This document shows positions 33,152 through 45,537 of a DNA stretch of 64,000 nt, piece after piece; positions within the stretch are counted from its first letter, which is position 1, and the number at the start of each line of letters is the position of its first letter. Location: assembly GCA_023374025.1 (NCBI GenBank), contig SIJG01000094.1:165763-229762 (forward strand), written 5' to 3'. The notes below the pieces were generated by a model. It saw nothing but the letters and a program-made list of their open reading frames with translations. It searched no databases and had not been told where the DNA came from. A program made the translations under genes and the position numbers. Source of the DNA: Heterodera schachtii (lineage: Eukaryota; Nematoda; Chromadorea; Rhabditida; Heteroderidae).

Positions 33152-35011
33152 ATTAATCGTTGATAAATGGCAAATGATAAAACAGAATTTGATTTAATAG
33201 TGGCGCAATACAATAAATGCCATGGCACAACAAAATTTCTGCTGACCGTATGCTCTGTTAATTATTTTTTAGTCGCACTCAATTCATTTGTCAGTTAAAA
33301 AAATCCACCGCCATCCATCTTTTCACCCTTTGCATTATTTTCAGGTCTTTCATTTCAATTTGCATATCATTGGCGTAGAATTTTTCAAATTTTCAATCCC
33401 CCATATGCTCCAAATAAACATTTTTTTAAATTCTCAATAATTTTGAGAGAAAAACAAAAATTTAAGGTTTTAAACGATTTTATGGGGCCGGTAGTGCTGA
33501 AGGTGCCACCGGAAAAAAGTTTTAGATTGTAATTTTGTTAAAGAATTAATTAAAATTTTTAGAAATTTCCCTCTTTTCCCCTTTGCTATGACCCCCCCCC
33601 CCCTCCCCAAGCCCTTCCAAAAAAGAAAGATATATGTCAATTTCGGACGGAAATGGGGTAACAATACTAAAATTCGAACGAAAGAACCAACAAATGAAAG
33701 AGATTTCTGTGATAAAACGAGAGCAAAAAATCAAATTCCAATTAGCGAGATCATCGACCATTTCTTAAAAATAATTAATTTTATTCACTTCCGACATCTT
33801 AAGATTAAGTAATTCGGCACTTTTTGGGCGCATTAAAACATTTGATGTATGTTCGCACTGTTTCAGGTACATTGATCATTCCGTCATCTCATTTCTTCGT
33901 TCCAACCAGCAAATTTGTGACATAAGGGGCATCAAATTCGAATTGTTTATTGGAAATGGCCAGCACATTTGGATTGTTTTTGTCCGTGAAATTTGGCCAA
34001 TTTTAACGCCAAACATTCGCCATTTCACTTTCAAAGATGCCAATCATTTGGACAATTTGCGTCGTTTGGTTTCACCGACAATTCTCACCGATCTCATCCA
34101 GCTGAATGCAATATTGGCCAATACTCCGCAACTCCATTGATGTGATATATTTGAACACTATCGCTTTTCGCCGTTTGCGGCAATTGGCCCCGTCATTGCT
34201 CAGCGATTCTCCATCCCTTCGCTATGTTTCTTTCGATGACGACATTCTGCCCGCTTTTCCGCCCGATGAAAGTGCCAATGCGTCGGATGGCCAAGCGGTG
34301 GCCAAATGGTTGTTCACAGCCCCGTCCGGATAGTCGGCCCAAGTGGCTTCAAATTCTCTGTTAATTCACCGGATCAATGGTCGTCAAAGATTGAACAGTT
34401 TAAAGCGGTGATTATCCCTATTTAATTGGTTTTTTTCTATTATTTTTGTCCCATTTTTAGGCATTTTCCAATGCTTCTTCTCCGGTTACTTTTCGCATTG
34501 ATTTTCTTTCTGCCGTCTTCTCCACCTGACTTCATTGGGCCATTTGATCTGATCAACGAAGTGACTGGAGAGAAATTGTTTCTTCATCAATCAGCAAATG
34601 ACTTTTGGCTCAGCCGTTGTCCAATTGGGTGGGATGAGAGAAAATGGGAAAATTTGAGGGATGAAATTAATGCTCGAACGAATCCAATTGACATTGTGAT
34701 CGAAGATGGCGGATACGACGACGGGTGAACAAATTTAAAATGCTTAATGATTTTATGAGTTCAATCACCAATTGAACAATGTTTTTTTTTCAGTTTTCTC
34801 GACGCCGCTTCTCCTGGATTGAGTGACCAGCAGAAGAAATGAATTAATTAATCAATTAATTGATGCGATTATGTGATCGAAATCACATTGGCACTTATGC
34901 CATTTCAATATTGTGTATAATTTGTTTGTTTGTATTTTGGCTTTTGCTTTCTCGCAAATGCGTCCATTTCCATTATATTTTATGTACGTATTTAAGTGAA
35001 ATTCATTGTGA
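33152..35011. repeat. Tandem duplication unit, copy 2
   Basis: Its alignment to copy 1 is offset by 1860 bp. It has one more C in the poly-C run near 33600 and a different exon-3 start (TTTGTGACATAAGG). Confidence 0.85.
33867..34842 (+). pseudogene. A/B chimeric pseudogene, copy 2
   Basis: Same layout: chimeric exon 33867-34407, exon 5 34461-34724, exon 6 34794-34842. It has extra damage: a TAG after FTAPSG near 34330, and a net loss of two bases in exon 5 (264 nt against 266), which breaks its frame near 34520. Confidence 0.85.
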
Positions 35012-36029
35012 GTTATTAATCGTTGATAAAATGGCTAATAATAAAAACGGTAAAAGCTGCGCAGATAGAGAATGATCAATAGGAATGCTTAGTTGGGCCT
35101 AACGGGTTTTCCAGAAAAAACTTTCCCAGCTCCCTAGAAGACCCGAACTCGAACAAAAGTCGAAAATACTAATTTTTCATAAAAACCAACTTTATTGTCT
35201 AAACCGATTAAAATGCATGGAATGAATAGAAAATACGGATTCATGGTCTTTACAGATATTTGAACCGATTTTGGACAAATACAGTCATGGTCATATGTTT
35301 ATTGGCAAATGATAAATAGAGAAAAATAGTTGCCCTTTTGCTTGAATAAATCTGAAACGAACTAATGTTTTGTCATTTTTTGTAGCATCATTTTTATGGG
35401 CTTTCTAAACCTATAAATAAATTTCTGAAACAATAATTATTAATAAAATGACACGTGAGTGAATAGGCATAGCGCACATTTTAGGTGCTCATATGTTTAT
35501 GGACAAAATAGTTAATCGCCAAAAATCAAGTCTTCTCCACCTGACTTCATTGGGCCATTTGATCTGATCAACGAAGTGACTGGAGAGAAATTGTTTCTTC
35601 ATCAATCAGCAAATGACTTTTGGCTCAGCCGTTGTCCAATTGGGTGGGATGAGAGAAAATGGGAAAATTTGAGGGATGAAATTAATGCTCGAACGAATCC
35701 AATTGACATTGTGATCGAAGATGGCGGAGGACGACGACGGGTGAACAAAATTTAAAATGCTTAATGGTTTTATGAGTTCAATCACCAATTGAACAATGTT
35801 TTTTTTTTTCAGTTTTCTCGACGCCGCTTCTCCTGGATTGAGTGACCAGCAGAAGAAATGAATTAATTAATCAATTAATTGATGCGATTATGTGATCGAA
35901 ATCACATTGGCACTTATGCCATTTCAATATTGTGTATAATTTGTTTGTTTGTATTTTGGCTTTTGCTTTCTTGCAAATGCGTCCATTTCCATTATATTTT
36001 ATGTATATATGTGAAATTCATTGTGAGTT
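35012..36029. other. Spacer with partial repeat unit
   Basis: 35020-35110 matches 37890-37985 (ATGGCTAATAATAAAAACGG). 35111-35530 is unrelated DNA of unknown nature. 35531-35861 is a further copy of B exons 5-6, and the B 3' block follows. Confidence 0.65.
35531..35861 (+). pseudogene. B-type fragment, exons 5-6 only
   Basis: It begins abruptly in exon 5 at TCTTCTCCACCTGAC. One extra base in GGCGGAGGACGACG alters the frame before the donor. The last exon ends at 35861. Confidence 0.8.
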
Positions 36030-37889
36030 ATTAATCGTTGATAAATGGCAAATGATAAAACAGAATTTGATTTAATAGTGGCGCAATACAATAAATGCCA
36101 TGGCACAACAAAATTTCTGCTGACCGTATGCTCTGTTAATTATTTTTTAGTCGCACTCAATTCATTTGTCAGTTAAAAAAATCCACCGCCATCCATCTTT
36201 TCACCCTTTGCATTATTTTCAGGTCTTTCATTTCAATTTGCATATCATTGGCGTAGAATTTTTCAAATTTTCAATCCCCCATATGCTCCAAATAAACATT
36301 TTTTAAATTCTCAATAATTTTGAGAGAAAAACAAAAATTTAAGGTTTTAAACGATTTTATGGGGCCGGTAGTGCTGAAGGTGCCACCGGAAAAAAGTTTT
36401 AGATTGTAATTTTGTTAAAGAATTAATTAAAATTTTTAGAAATTTCCCTCTTTTCCCCTTTGCTATGACCCCCCCCCCCTCCCCAAGCCCTTCCAAAAAA
36501 GAAAGATATATGTCAATTTCGGACGGAAATGGGGTAACAATACTAAAATTCGAACGAAAGAACCAACAAATGAAAGAGATTTCTGTGATAAAACGAGAGC
36601 AAAAAATCAAATTCCAATTAGCGAGATCATCGACCATTTCTTAAAAATAATTAATTTTATTCACTTCCGACATCTTAAGATTAAGTAATTCGGCACTTTT
36701 TGGGCGCATTAAAGCATTTGATGTATGTTGGCCCTGTTTTCAGGTACATTAATCATTCCGTCATCTCATTTCTTCGTTCCAACCAACAAATTTGGGACAG
36801 AAGTGGCACCAAATTCGAATTGTTTATTGGAAATGGCCAGCACATTTGGATTGTTTTTGTCCGTGAAATTTGGCCAATTTTAACGCCAAACATTCGCCAT
36901 TTCACTTTCAAAGATGCCAATCATTTGGACAATTTGCGTCGTTTGGTTTCACCGACAATTCTCACCGATCTCATCCAGCTGAATGCAATATTGGCCAATA
37001 CTCCGCAACTCCATTGATGTGATATATTTGAACACTATCGCTTTTCGCCGTTTGCGGCAATTGGCCCCGTCATTGCTCAGCGATTCTCCATCCCTTCGCT
37101 ATGTTTCTTTCGATGACGACATTCTGCCCGCTTTTCCGCCCGATGAAAGTGCCAATGCGTCGGATGGCCAAGCGGTGGCCAAATGGTTGTTCACGCCTCG
37201 TCCGAATGGTCGGCCCAAGTGGCTCCAATGCTCTGCTATTTCACCGGATCAATGGTCGTCAACGATGGAACAGTTCAAAGCGGTGATTATCCGTATTTAA
37301 TTGGATTTTCTCTATTTTTTTGTGCCATTTTTAGGCATTTTCTAATGCTTCTTCTCCGGTTACTTTTCGCATTTATTTTTTCTTTCCGCCGTCTTCTCCA
37401 CCTGACTTCATTGGGCCATTTGATCTGATCAACGAAGTGACTGGAGAGAAATTGTTTCTTCATCAATCAGCAAATGACTTTTGGCTCAGCCGTTGTCCAA
37501 TTGGGTGGGATGAGAGAAAATGGGAAAATTTGAGGGATGAAATTAATGCTCGAACGAATCCAATTGACATTGTGATCGAAGATGGCGGAGGCGACGACGG
37601 GTGAACAAAATTTAAAATGCTTAATGGTTTTATGAGTTCAATCACCAATTGAACAATGTTTTTTTTTTCAGTTTTCTCGACGCCGCTTCTCCTGGATTGA
37701 GTGACCAGCAGAAGAAATGAATTAATTAATCAATTAATTGATGCGATTATGTGATCGAAATCACATTGGCACTTATGCCATTTCAATATTGTGTATAATT
37801 TGTTTGTTTGTATTTTGGCTTTTGCTTTCTTGCAATTTTGCCCATTTCCATTGTATTTTTGTACATATATAAGTGAAATTCATTGTGAG
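36030..37889. repeat. Tandem duplication unit, copy 3
   Basis: Nearly identical to copy 1 throughout, offset by about 4737 bp. It diverges at 37830-37860, where the 3' block takes another variant. Confidence 0.85.
36744..37720 (+). pseudogene. A/B chimeric pseudogene, copy 3
   Basis: Chimeric exon 36744-37282, exon 5 37335-37600, exon 6 37672-37720. Same out-of-frame join as copy 1. Confidence 0.85.
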
Positions 37890-38852
37890 TAATTAATCGT
37901 TGATAAAATGGCTAATAATAAAAACGGTAAAAGCTGCGCATATAGAGAATGATCAATAGGAATGCTTAGTTGGGCCTAACGGGTTTTATAGAAAAACTTT
38001 CCCAGCCCCCTAGAATTTTGTTCGCATTTTTCCTTCTGTCCACCATCTGCTTGCTAGCCACGGTGCCGTGATTCCATTCAGCATTTTTGCTGATAGTCAC
38101 CAGGTATGTCACGGAATTCCGACATTTTTTGGGTCGAAATTCAGAATTCCGAAAATTTTTGATGCCTCAGAAGCAAAATAGTTATTAAATAGGTATACAA
38201 AAACCCCGAAATAGGTAGAAAAATAGGTAAATAAAATTTTTATTAACGATTTTTTAGTGAAAAAAAAGCAAACAAAAGGGGAAAATTTTGGTTCTATTTC
38301 TTTGTAAACGAATATTTAAATATTTTAATAACTTCTTAGAAAATATTGACATTTTAAATTAAAAATTTTGTTAATAAAAAAATAAATAAATTTTGGGGAA
38401 GAATTTTGGGAAAATTTTTCAATTCTTAGGGGAGTATTTTTTGTTTTATTGCATTTTTGTTAAGGCATTTTCTGAAAAACCTTAAATAGGTATAATAGGT
38501 ATAAAAACTCCAAAATAGGTAAGAATAGGTATTATAAAGTCATCGTAAACACCCCAAACCAAGTGGAAAAGGCATTTTTGTTGCTTATCTTAGCGTATCT
38601 AGTGCGCAAAAATTTTAGGCATTTACCTAAATTTCCCAGCCCTAATAATAAGTCGTGAAAGCTTCTTCAAAGGGATCACGAAGTTAATGAATAAATGAGA
38701 AAAATAAACAATCTGTTAAATATATTTACGCATTTATATGCGATAATAAGCGGATAATTAGAAAACCCCAAAAATCCGACCAATTTGGTGCAATCCGAAA
38801 CCCGTCTATCCCCGACAAATGCCACTTTTCCCACCCCCGAGGGCTCGGAGCA
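37890..38852. other. Gene-free DNA with element relics
   Basis: 38102-38170 is a diverged end of the MITE family at 14771. 38190-38560 has repeats of AATAGGTA and the motif ATTCTTAGGGG. From 38780 the conserved upstream block of the next B gene begins (CCCGACAAATGCC, TTTTCCCACCCCC). Confidence 0.6.
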
Positions 38853-38877
38853 CTACGCTAATATTTTAGTATAAAAT
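38853..38877 (+). promoter_or_regulatory. B-type core promoter
   Basis: TACGCTAATATTTTAGTATA then AAA, with TATAAAA at 38870-38876, 86 bp upstream of the ATG at 38962. Confidence 0.7.
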
Positions 38878-38961
38878 GCCCTTTTTTCTTCTCTTCCGCC
38901 TCATTCCATTCATTCTCTCATTCATTCTTCCTAATATTTTCCGGTCATTTTGCTGCTGCAA

Positions 38962-40344
38962 ATGTCTTCAGAAATTCTGTACGTTTATTATTTCTTTTTG
39001 AAACATTTCGCATTTCTTTTGCACAAATTGTTATAAGAATTTGTGAGATTAAATCCAATTCATTTCTTTCAGTTTTTGTGCCATGTTTCTTCTTCTGTTG
39101 GTCGGCTTTGCCACCATTCTTTGGTTCTTTTTTGGCCATGTCAAAAAACGACGACGCCCTCACAAAAAAGAAATGTAAAATTAAATTAATCAAAATTAGA
39201 AAATTTAATAAAATTCTCCAATTTCAGTTTTATCTGTGGCGATTGTTGGCTTTTGGTGTTCGACTTTCTTACGCCTTCCCAACTTGGCCTCGAAATTGCA
39301 ATGATTAGCCACCGCTTTGACCGCATCGTCGACGAACACTTCAAGACACGCAAATGGAAATTGGGCGAAATGCGAATTTGCCACAAAATTGAAGAGAATG
39401 GCACCAAGCAAATGCAAATTGTCAAATCCGATGCAAATCCATTGCCAATTCCGCAAAATCCGTTGCCAAACAAAGTCATCGGATTCAGAAGCATTACAAT
39501 CGAGTAAAAAATTGATTTTGCAATTTTTCTTCTACTTTTTCGGCTTTTCAGGTACATCGACCAAAATGTCATCGCATTTCTCCGCCTTTTTCACCGTTTT
39601 TTCCCCGTTTGTAAAATGGATTTGTACATTATCACGGGCAATGATCGCATTTCGGAATTTATTTTGCTCAACATTTGGCCAATACTTCGTGACTTCATCA
39701 TCCGTCTGCGTTTTAACACCATCGCTTTTCGCCGTTTGCGCCAATTGGCCCCGTCATTTCTCAACGATTCTCCATCACTTCGCTATGTCTTTTTCGAGGA
39801 CGCCTTTGAACAGATTAAAGCGGTGATTATCCCTATTTAATTGGATTCTATGCTTTTTTTGTCCCATTTTTTAGGCATTTTCCAATGCTTCTTCTCCGGT
39901 TACTTTTCGCATTCTCTTTCTGATGTCTTCTCCGATTGACTTCATTTTACCATTTGATCTAATCAACGAAGTGACTGGAGAGAAATTGACATTTAAACAA
40001 TCTGAAAATGATTATTGGCTGAGCCGTTGTCCAATTGGATGGGATGAGCGAAATTGGGAAAATGTGTGGGAAGAATTAAGTGTTCAACAGAACAGAATTA
40101 ACATTCGGATCAGAGACGGCGCATTCGACGGCGGGTGAACAATTTTAAAATTCATAATGATTTTATGAGTCCAATCGTAGACATTTGCTTAGGTTTTGTG
40201 CTTTCAATTGGTATAAAAACTCAAAGATATTTAGTTGATTGGATTCTTAAATTAAATGTAACCATAAAATGCCAATGACTTATAATTACAATCGAATCAT
40301 CGTTTTTCAGTCTTTCTCGACGACGCTTCTCCCAGGCCGAATGA
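38962..40344 (+). CDS. B-type F-box-like protein with internal in-frame deletion (319 aa)
   Basis: Exons 38962-38978, 39073-39174, 39228-39503, 39552-39822, 39875-40134 and 40311-40344. The frame is open throughout. Membrane segment FCAMFLLLLVGFATILWFFF, then KKRRRPHKK. F-box-like CWLLVFDFLTPSQLGLEIAM. In exon 4 about 50 codons are missing in frame, from after YVFFEDA to EQIKA, removing the SDGQAVAKWLFTP motif. The last exon has one extra T, so the tail is LSRRRFSQAE instead of LLDDASPG. It may encode a shortened protein or be an early pseudogene. Confidence 0.7.
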
Positions 40345-41358
40345 TCAGCAGAAGAAAGGGATCAACCAATTGATTGGTGACGAAATTGTCTGACTGAAAT
40401 GATCTTGGCACTGTGCCATTTAAATATTGCCTAATTGTTTGTTTGTTTGTTTGTATTTTGGCTTTTGCTTGCTCGCAAAATGCGTCCATTTCCATCATTG
40501 TATTTAATGTACCTATGTGAATAATTGGCCTAACACTTGGAATACAGAGGAGATTTCGTGAACATGTCTTATTGTCAGAATTTTGGACTTAATATTTTCA
40601 AAATTTGGTGCTATGATTTGGGAGAAACCTTAGGTTAGTATTACACAGTTAGTGGCCCAATAATTGGCCAATTTTCGGAATATGGGATTAAAAGTGCTAT
40701 TAAAAATCCATTGGAAATTCGAAGTCCTATTGGTGACGCCGAATAAAATTTTGAAAATTGTTATACATTTTCAATTAATTACAAAATATTTCCCATTATC
40801 TGTACAGCACACGGTACGATTGCTGATGGGTTACGGTGTGGGAGAATATACTGTATTATGTATGTGAGGAGGACCAAACTGTTGATGACGATGACTTTGA
40901 TAGTGACTCTCTCTTTTTGCTTCCGATTTTCATTCATCCAATTTTTGTGCGAATGTTTTTATAATTATTATTCCAATTTTTGTGCGTTTTTTCATTCAAT
41001 TTTTCTAATTTTGATCTGTCATCCCATCCATTCATGCATTCTTTCTTCATCCCATCCACCAGCTTTGATTTATAATTGACACAAATAAATAAAATCAAAT
41101 GAAAGACAACAACTAGACCATTCTTAATTATGAAATTTTAAATTTAATGTGTTATCTCAAATACGTTTTTGAGAGAAAAGCAGAAATGTTCATGTTTTAA
41201 ACAAATTTAAACAGAGGGGAAAAGGATTGTAATTTTATTAAAGAATTAAGTAAATTTTTAGAAAAAATTGTTGTATTCAAAATAAATGACATTTGCAAAA
41301 CAAAAAGAAAATGAGCGCATCAAATCCGTTTCAAATTGGTGAGATCATCGACCATTTC
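40345..41358. other. B-type 3' block and gene-free DNA
   Basis: 40380-40520 is the B 3' block with the hairpin TGGCACTGTGCCA. 40560-41110 contains pyrimidine-rich and unassigned sequence with no family exon. I see no supported gene. Confidence 0.55.
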
Positions 41359-42651
41359 TCAAATATAATTAATAATTTTCGTTGCTTTCATTCGTCCGCT
41401 TTTTCTTTCTTCTTCCGCTGGTGGCGACAAAGGCCTAAAATTAAGTGAGATTTAAATTGGATCAATTATCCATTACTTATTCTCACCCAATGCATTTATT
41501 GGTGTCATCCCACAAATGGAAATGGACATTGTTCAAATTGTCGTCCCAATTTTCTTTTTTCTTCCGCTGAACCGTCACCGTATCCCCAATTGGACACCGT
41601 ATTAGCAGCCAATTATACTCGGATTCTTCCCAGAATATCAGCTTATCATTTGTCCCTTCGTTCACCACTTCAAATTGTTCAATTGGCATTCTTGTCGTCG
41701 GATGAATATAAAGATGAATATGGTAACTGACAGAAGTGGTGGCACGGCGAAATGTCTAAACGGTAAAACAAAAACAATTTAACAAAAATATAGTCGACCA
41801 CCTCCTTAAAATTGTTGACCCCCTCAAGATTTGATCCATCAAAATCATCATAACATTGCAATCGCTTCGGTTGGCCATTTTTTGTCGGAGTGTGCACCCA
41901 TTTGGCCAACACTTGGCCAGCAGTTGCATTTGGTCCATCGTCAGCAATTCCATCGGGTAAAAGAAGACGTGAATTGATTGAATTGAGATGATTAACATCA
42001 GTGAGAATTGTCGGCGAAGTGCGACGGCGCAAATTGTCCAAATGATCGCCATTGTTAATGCGCAAATGACGAATGTTTGGCACAAAAATTGGCAAAATTT
42101 GACGGACAAAAACATCCCAAATTGGTTGGACATCATTTGCTGTTTCGTCTGAATACACAATCAACTCCAATCTGGTGCCCATTCTGTCCCAAATTTGCTT
42201 GTTTGAACGGAGAAATTCAATGACGGAATAGTCAATGTAGCTGAAGAAACATACAAATGCTTTAATATATAAAAAAGTTTGAAATTACTTAATATGAAGA
42301 AGACGAAAACGAATTTTGTTTGGAAGCGGACGATCCGGCAGAGGAAATGCCATAAATGTGCCATTGATCCATTCAGACAGTTTCGGTTCTGGTCTAATAG
42401 CGCTTGCTTTTGGTCCTTCGTCCTTGCAAATCATAATGTAATTCCAAATTGTCAATTCGTTTTTGCCATCAAAATGCGCGTCCACTAAAATGTCGAAACG
42501 GTCGGAAATCAGTGCCATTTTGAGACCAAGTTGGGGACGATTAAAAGATGGGAGAATGTCCATCCACACGTCGCTACAAATCCAACTGAAAAATATGGAA
42601 AAAAGAATTGGGAAATTAAATTTTTAAGAAAATTCCTTACCGTCTGTTCAT
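41359..42651 (-). CDS. A-type F-box-like protein (intact, 363 aa)
   Basis: Exons in order: 42641-42651, 42289-42585, 41802-42240, 41487-41755 and 41359-41434; phases agree. MNRRWICSDVWMDILPSFNR, then ALISDRFDILVDAHF. Exon 2 is 21 nt longer than in paralogs and adds seven residues (about SAIRPEP) between GPKA and KLSEW. Later motifs: YIDYSVIEFLRSNKQIWDR, RRRTSPTILTDVNHLNSI, TAGQVLAKWVHTP, QFEVVNEGTNDKL and LLIRCPIGDTV. The tail is basic (EEERKSGRMKATK) because of a frame difference from the acidic type. A 1.2-kb element is inserted 48 bp upstream of the ATG. Confidence 0.85.
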
Positions 42652-42699
42652 TTTTGCTGAACAATTAGCACACTTTTGTCGTAAGTTGTGATTGTTAAC

Positions 42700-43903
42700 T
42701 AGGGTTGGGCCCCCGACCCCGCCCCCGACCCCGAACCCCGACATTTTTGGCCATTTTCGGGGAAAACCCCGACCCCGAACCCCGACGCTTCGAACCCCGA
42801 CAACCCCGAACCCCGACCCTTAACCCCGACCGGGGTCGGGGTTAAATATACACCCCTAAGAATGGCATTTTCGTGAGAGAAAAGGCAAAAAAATTATTCA
42901 AATTTGAATTTTCTTTAACCATTTTGCCAGATTTTTATTAAATAAACTAATTTGCATTTGTTCTTTTATATGTAGAATTGGTGTAGTGGTTAGTGCGTTA
43001 ACACTAACTCAATTTTGTCATGAGTTCGATCCTGGTTTACTTTTTCTTTTATAATTTATTTTTTTTATGATTAATAGGGTTTTTTAAATACCCTTAAATA
43101 ATTGGTCATCATTGGCATTATTTATTGAAAAATTAAACCCAATTTTACTTTCGTTGAAATTAAAAAATTTAATTATAGTAAATCATGAAAAGTTAATATT
43201 TTTCAAAATATTTTTGCCAAAATATAAAAAAAATAAATAAAAATTTCACGGAAATTCATAATTTTTTGGTGAAAATCTATTAGAAAATAAAGCTTAAATT
43301 TTAAAATTCGCCCGGCGGCGCCTATCGGCACCGCCGGACCCCTTTCCTAAAAGTCTTTAGAAAAAGCGCGCCGCGAAAAAAAGATGATTTGAAAAACAAA
43401 AAAAATTTTCGGGAACAAGGGTCCGGCGGTGTAAGTAAGCGCCGCCGCAAAACTTTTAAAATTAGAGAATTAGAATGCAATTTGTTAACTGCTTTTCACC
43501 AAAAATAACCAATTTTTTCGACTTGAGCCAAATTTTTTAAGAAAAAATAAGTTTTGGGGGCCCGGAGCCGGAGGAAAATTTTGAAATTTTGACAATTTTT
43601 ACAAATTTTCACAAAATTGTTCATTTTAAAAATTTCTTATCGTTTTTAATTAATTCTATTCAAAAATATCTATGATAAAAAGAAATAAAAAAGTACATAA
43701 AAGTATTATTATGAATAATAAAAAAAATTTAAGCTAAAAAAAAAAAATTTTGACTATATGGTATAAGGCAAAAATTGAAAAACCCCGAACCCCGACCCCG
43801 AACCCCGAACGATTTGGCAACCCCGACCCGAACCCCGACGCTTCCAACCCCGACAACCCCGAACCCCGAATTTTCCAACCCCGACGTCGGGGGCCCAACC
43901 CTA
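42700..43903. mobile_element. hAT-like element (1204 bp) just upstream of the A gene
   Basis: It starts TAGGGTTGGGCCCCCGAC and ends GTCGGGGGCCCAACCCTA. Flanks TTGTTAAC at 42692-42699 and 43904-43911 match exactly. Subterminal regions are runs of CCCCGAACCCCGAC. The body is homologous to that at 19845-20879 and includes a tRNA-like pair of boxes at 42981-43032. Confidence 0.92.
42981..43032 (+). other. tRNA-like A and B boxes inside the hAT-like element
   Basis: GTGTAGTGGTTAG (42981-42993) resembles a Pol III A box and GAGTTCGATCC (43022-43032) a B box, about 40 bp apart. The homologous spot in the element at 19845 has GATTAGTGGTTAGTGC and a degraded B box. No complete cloverleaf is evident, so I read it as SINE-derived or a decayed tRNA. 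Confidence 0.5.
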
Positions 43904-44707
43904 TTGTTAACTAACAAATAAGTAAACTTTTTTCAAAAAATTTTATGTAAGGATTTGCCAGAGAATTTTTGGTAAAATTGAAGAATATGTGTACCAAACC
44001 AAATTCGACGAATGATATATCATTCGACGCCTCTCGGTCTGTAATGCACGAATCCGAAAGAATTTTTTGGCGGAAACCACTTTGGGCCGAGTTATGGGCC
44101 CGGGACTGAAGTGGCCAAATGGCTGTGGGACTGAACCGTCCAAAGCCCTAAAATGCATAAAATGCAACAAAAAATATATCAATCTCTTCCTCTCGGCATG
44201 TAACGGTTGAATCCGAAAGAATTTTTTATCCAAAAGGAAATTGAAAAAAGTTATGGGTCCTCAAACCTCAAAAAATGACCCTGATACAAAAACTTGTACG
44301 GGGTCGATTACTCTTGGTTTATAATTGCCAGGAAGGTAAATATTGATCATAGTCACCAAACTCAAAATGGCTTAAAAACGATCAGAATCGATGTAAAAAG
44401 GTTAGAAATGGGTCGGAAAAATACAATTGGGGGCGCGCTTGCCCTTTTTCAGGCTGAAAAAGTGCCGGAATTGGAGTGCCAAGGTCCGCTGGGACTCAAT
44501 TGACCGCACAATAAAAACATTCAAAATACATTTTAAATAATTTTTCTAGGGTATTTTGTGGCGCTGATCACGAATATGACATTTGTTTTTCAAAATTTCG
44601 AATCCCGAACCCGGTTCGAACCGGTTCAAAACTCGAAATTGAGAGATTTGGCACTATAACTTTTTAAATGATCGAACACTGACAAATTTGGTATCATTCG
44701 AACTCTC

Positions 44708-44925
44708 GCAAAAGGGAGCATGCGAAGACGGAGCAAGTAGTGGGGCGAGACGGAGGGCGGAGGAAGCAGTCTGACGAGCGCCACAGGCGGTTGACTGCGG
44801 GGGCCCGAAGGGCCCCCGCCAATCAGTCAACCGCCTGCGGGTCACGCGCGGACTTCTTCCGTAGCCCGTAGTCTCGCCCCACCTACTGGCCGCCGTAGTC
44901 GAGTGTGCGGCGGTTTTTTAGCGCA
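44708..44925 (+). repeat. GC-rich hairpin block, copy 1 of the foldback
   Basis: From GGGAGCATGCGAAGACGGAG to CGAGTGTGCGG. The central stem GGCGGTTGACTG/CAGTCAACCGCC flanks GGGGGCCCGAAGGGCCCCC. Nearly identical to 45333-45537 and the complement of 11660-11885. Confidence 0.85.
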
Positions 44926-45332
44926 ATAAGCTAAATTCAATCTTTTATATTTGACGTTCTTTTAAAAACCCCTAAAAATTGTTTTTCGTTTAATTTATAA
45001 ATTTTAAATTTTGTTCGAATTGGGGTTCGGGGTTCGGAATTTTGCAAAATAAAGGTCATATTCGTGATCAGCGCCACAAATTACCCTATAAAGTTATTTA
45101 AATGTTTTTTGAGTGCTTTTTATAGTGCGGTCATTTGAGTCCCAGCTGAGTTTGGCACTCCAATTCCGGCACTTTTTCAGCCTGAAAAAGGGCAAGCGCG
45201 CCCCCATTTCTATTTTTCCGACCCATTTCTAACCTTTTATATCGATTCTGACCGTTTTTAAGCCATTTTGAGTTTGGTGACTATGATCAATATTTTCCGC
45301 CAGGAATCCATTTCTTAGGGCGCGCAGCGCCC

Positions 45333-45537
45333 GCCTTAGCGAGCATGCGAAGACGGAGCAAGTAGTGGGGCGAGACGGAGGGCGGAGGAAGACGTCTGAC
45401 GAGCGCCACAGGCGGTTGACTGCGGGGGCCCGAAGGGCCCCCGCCAATCAGTCAACCGCCTGCGGATCACGCGCGGACTTCTTCCGTAGCCCGTAGTCTC
45501 GCCCCACCTACTGGCCGCCGTAGTCGAGTGTGCGGTG
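45333..45537 (+). repeat. GC-rich hairpin block, copy 2 of the foldback
   Basis: Same block and orientation as 44708-44925, with small differences (GACGTC for GCAGTC; GGATCACG for GGGTCACG). Confidence 0.85.

Noticed and set aside
42981..43032. A functional tRNA gene
   Set aside because: The boxes are present but I could not fold a proper acceptor stem or anticodon arm; it is kept only as tRNA-like.
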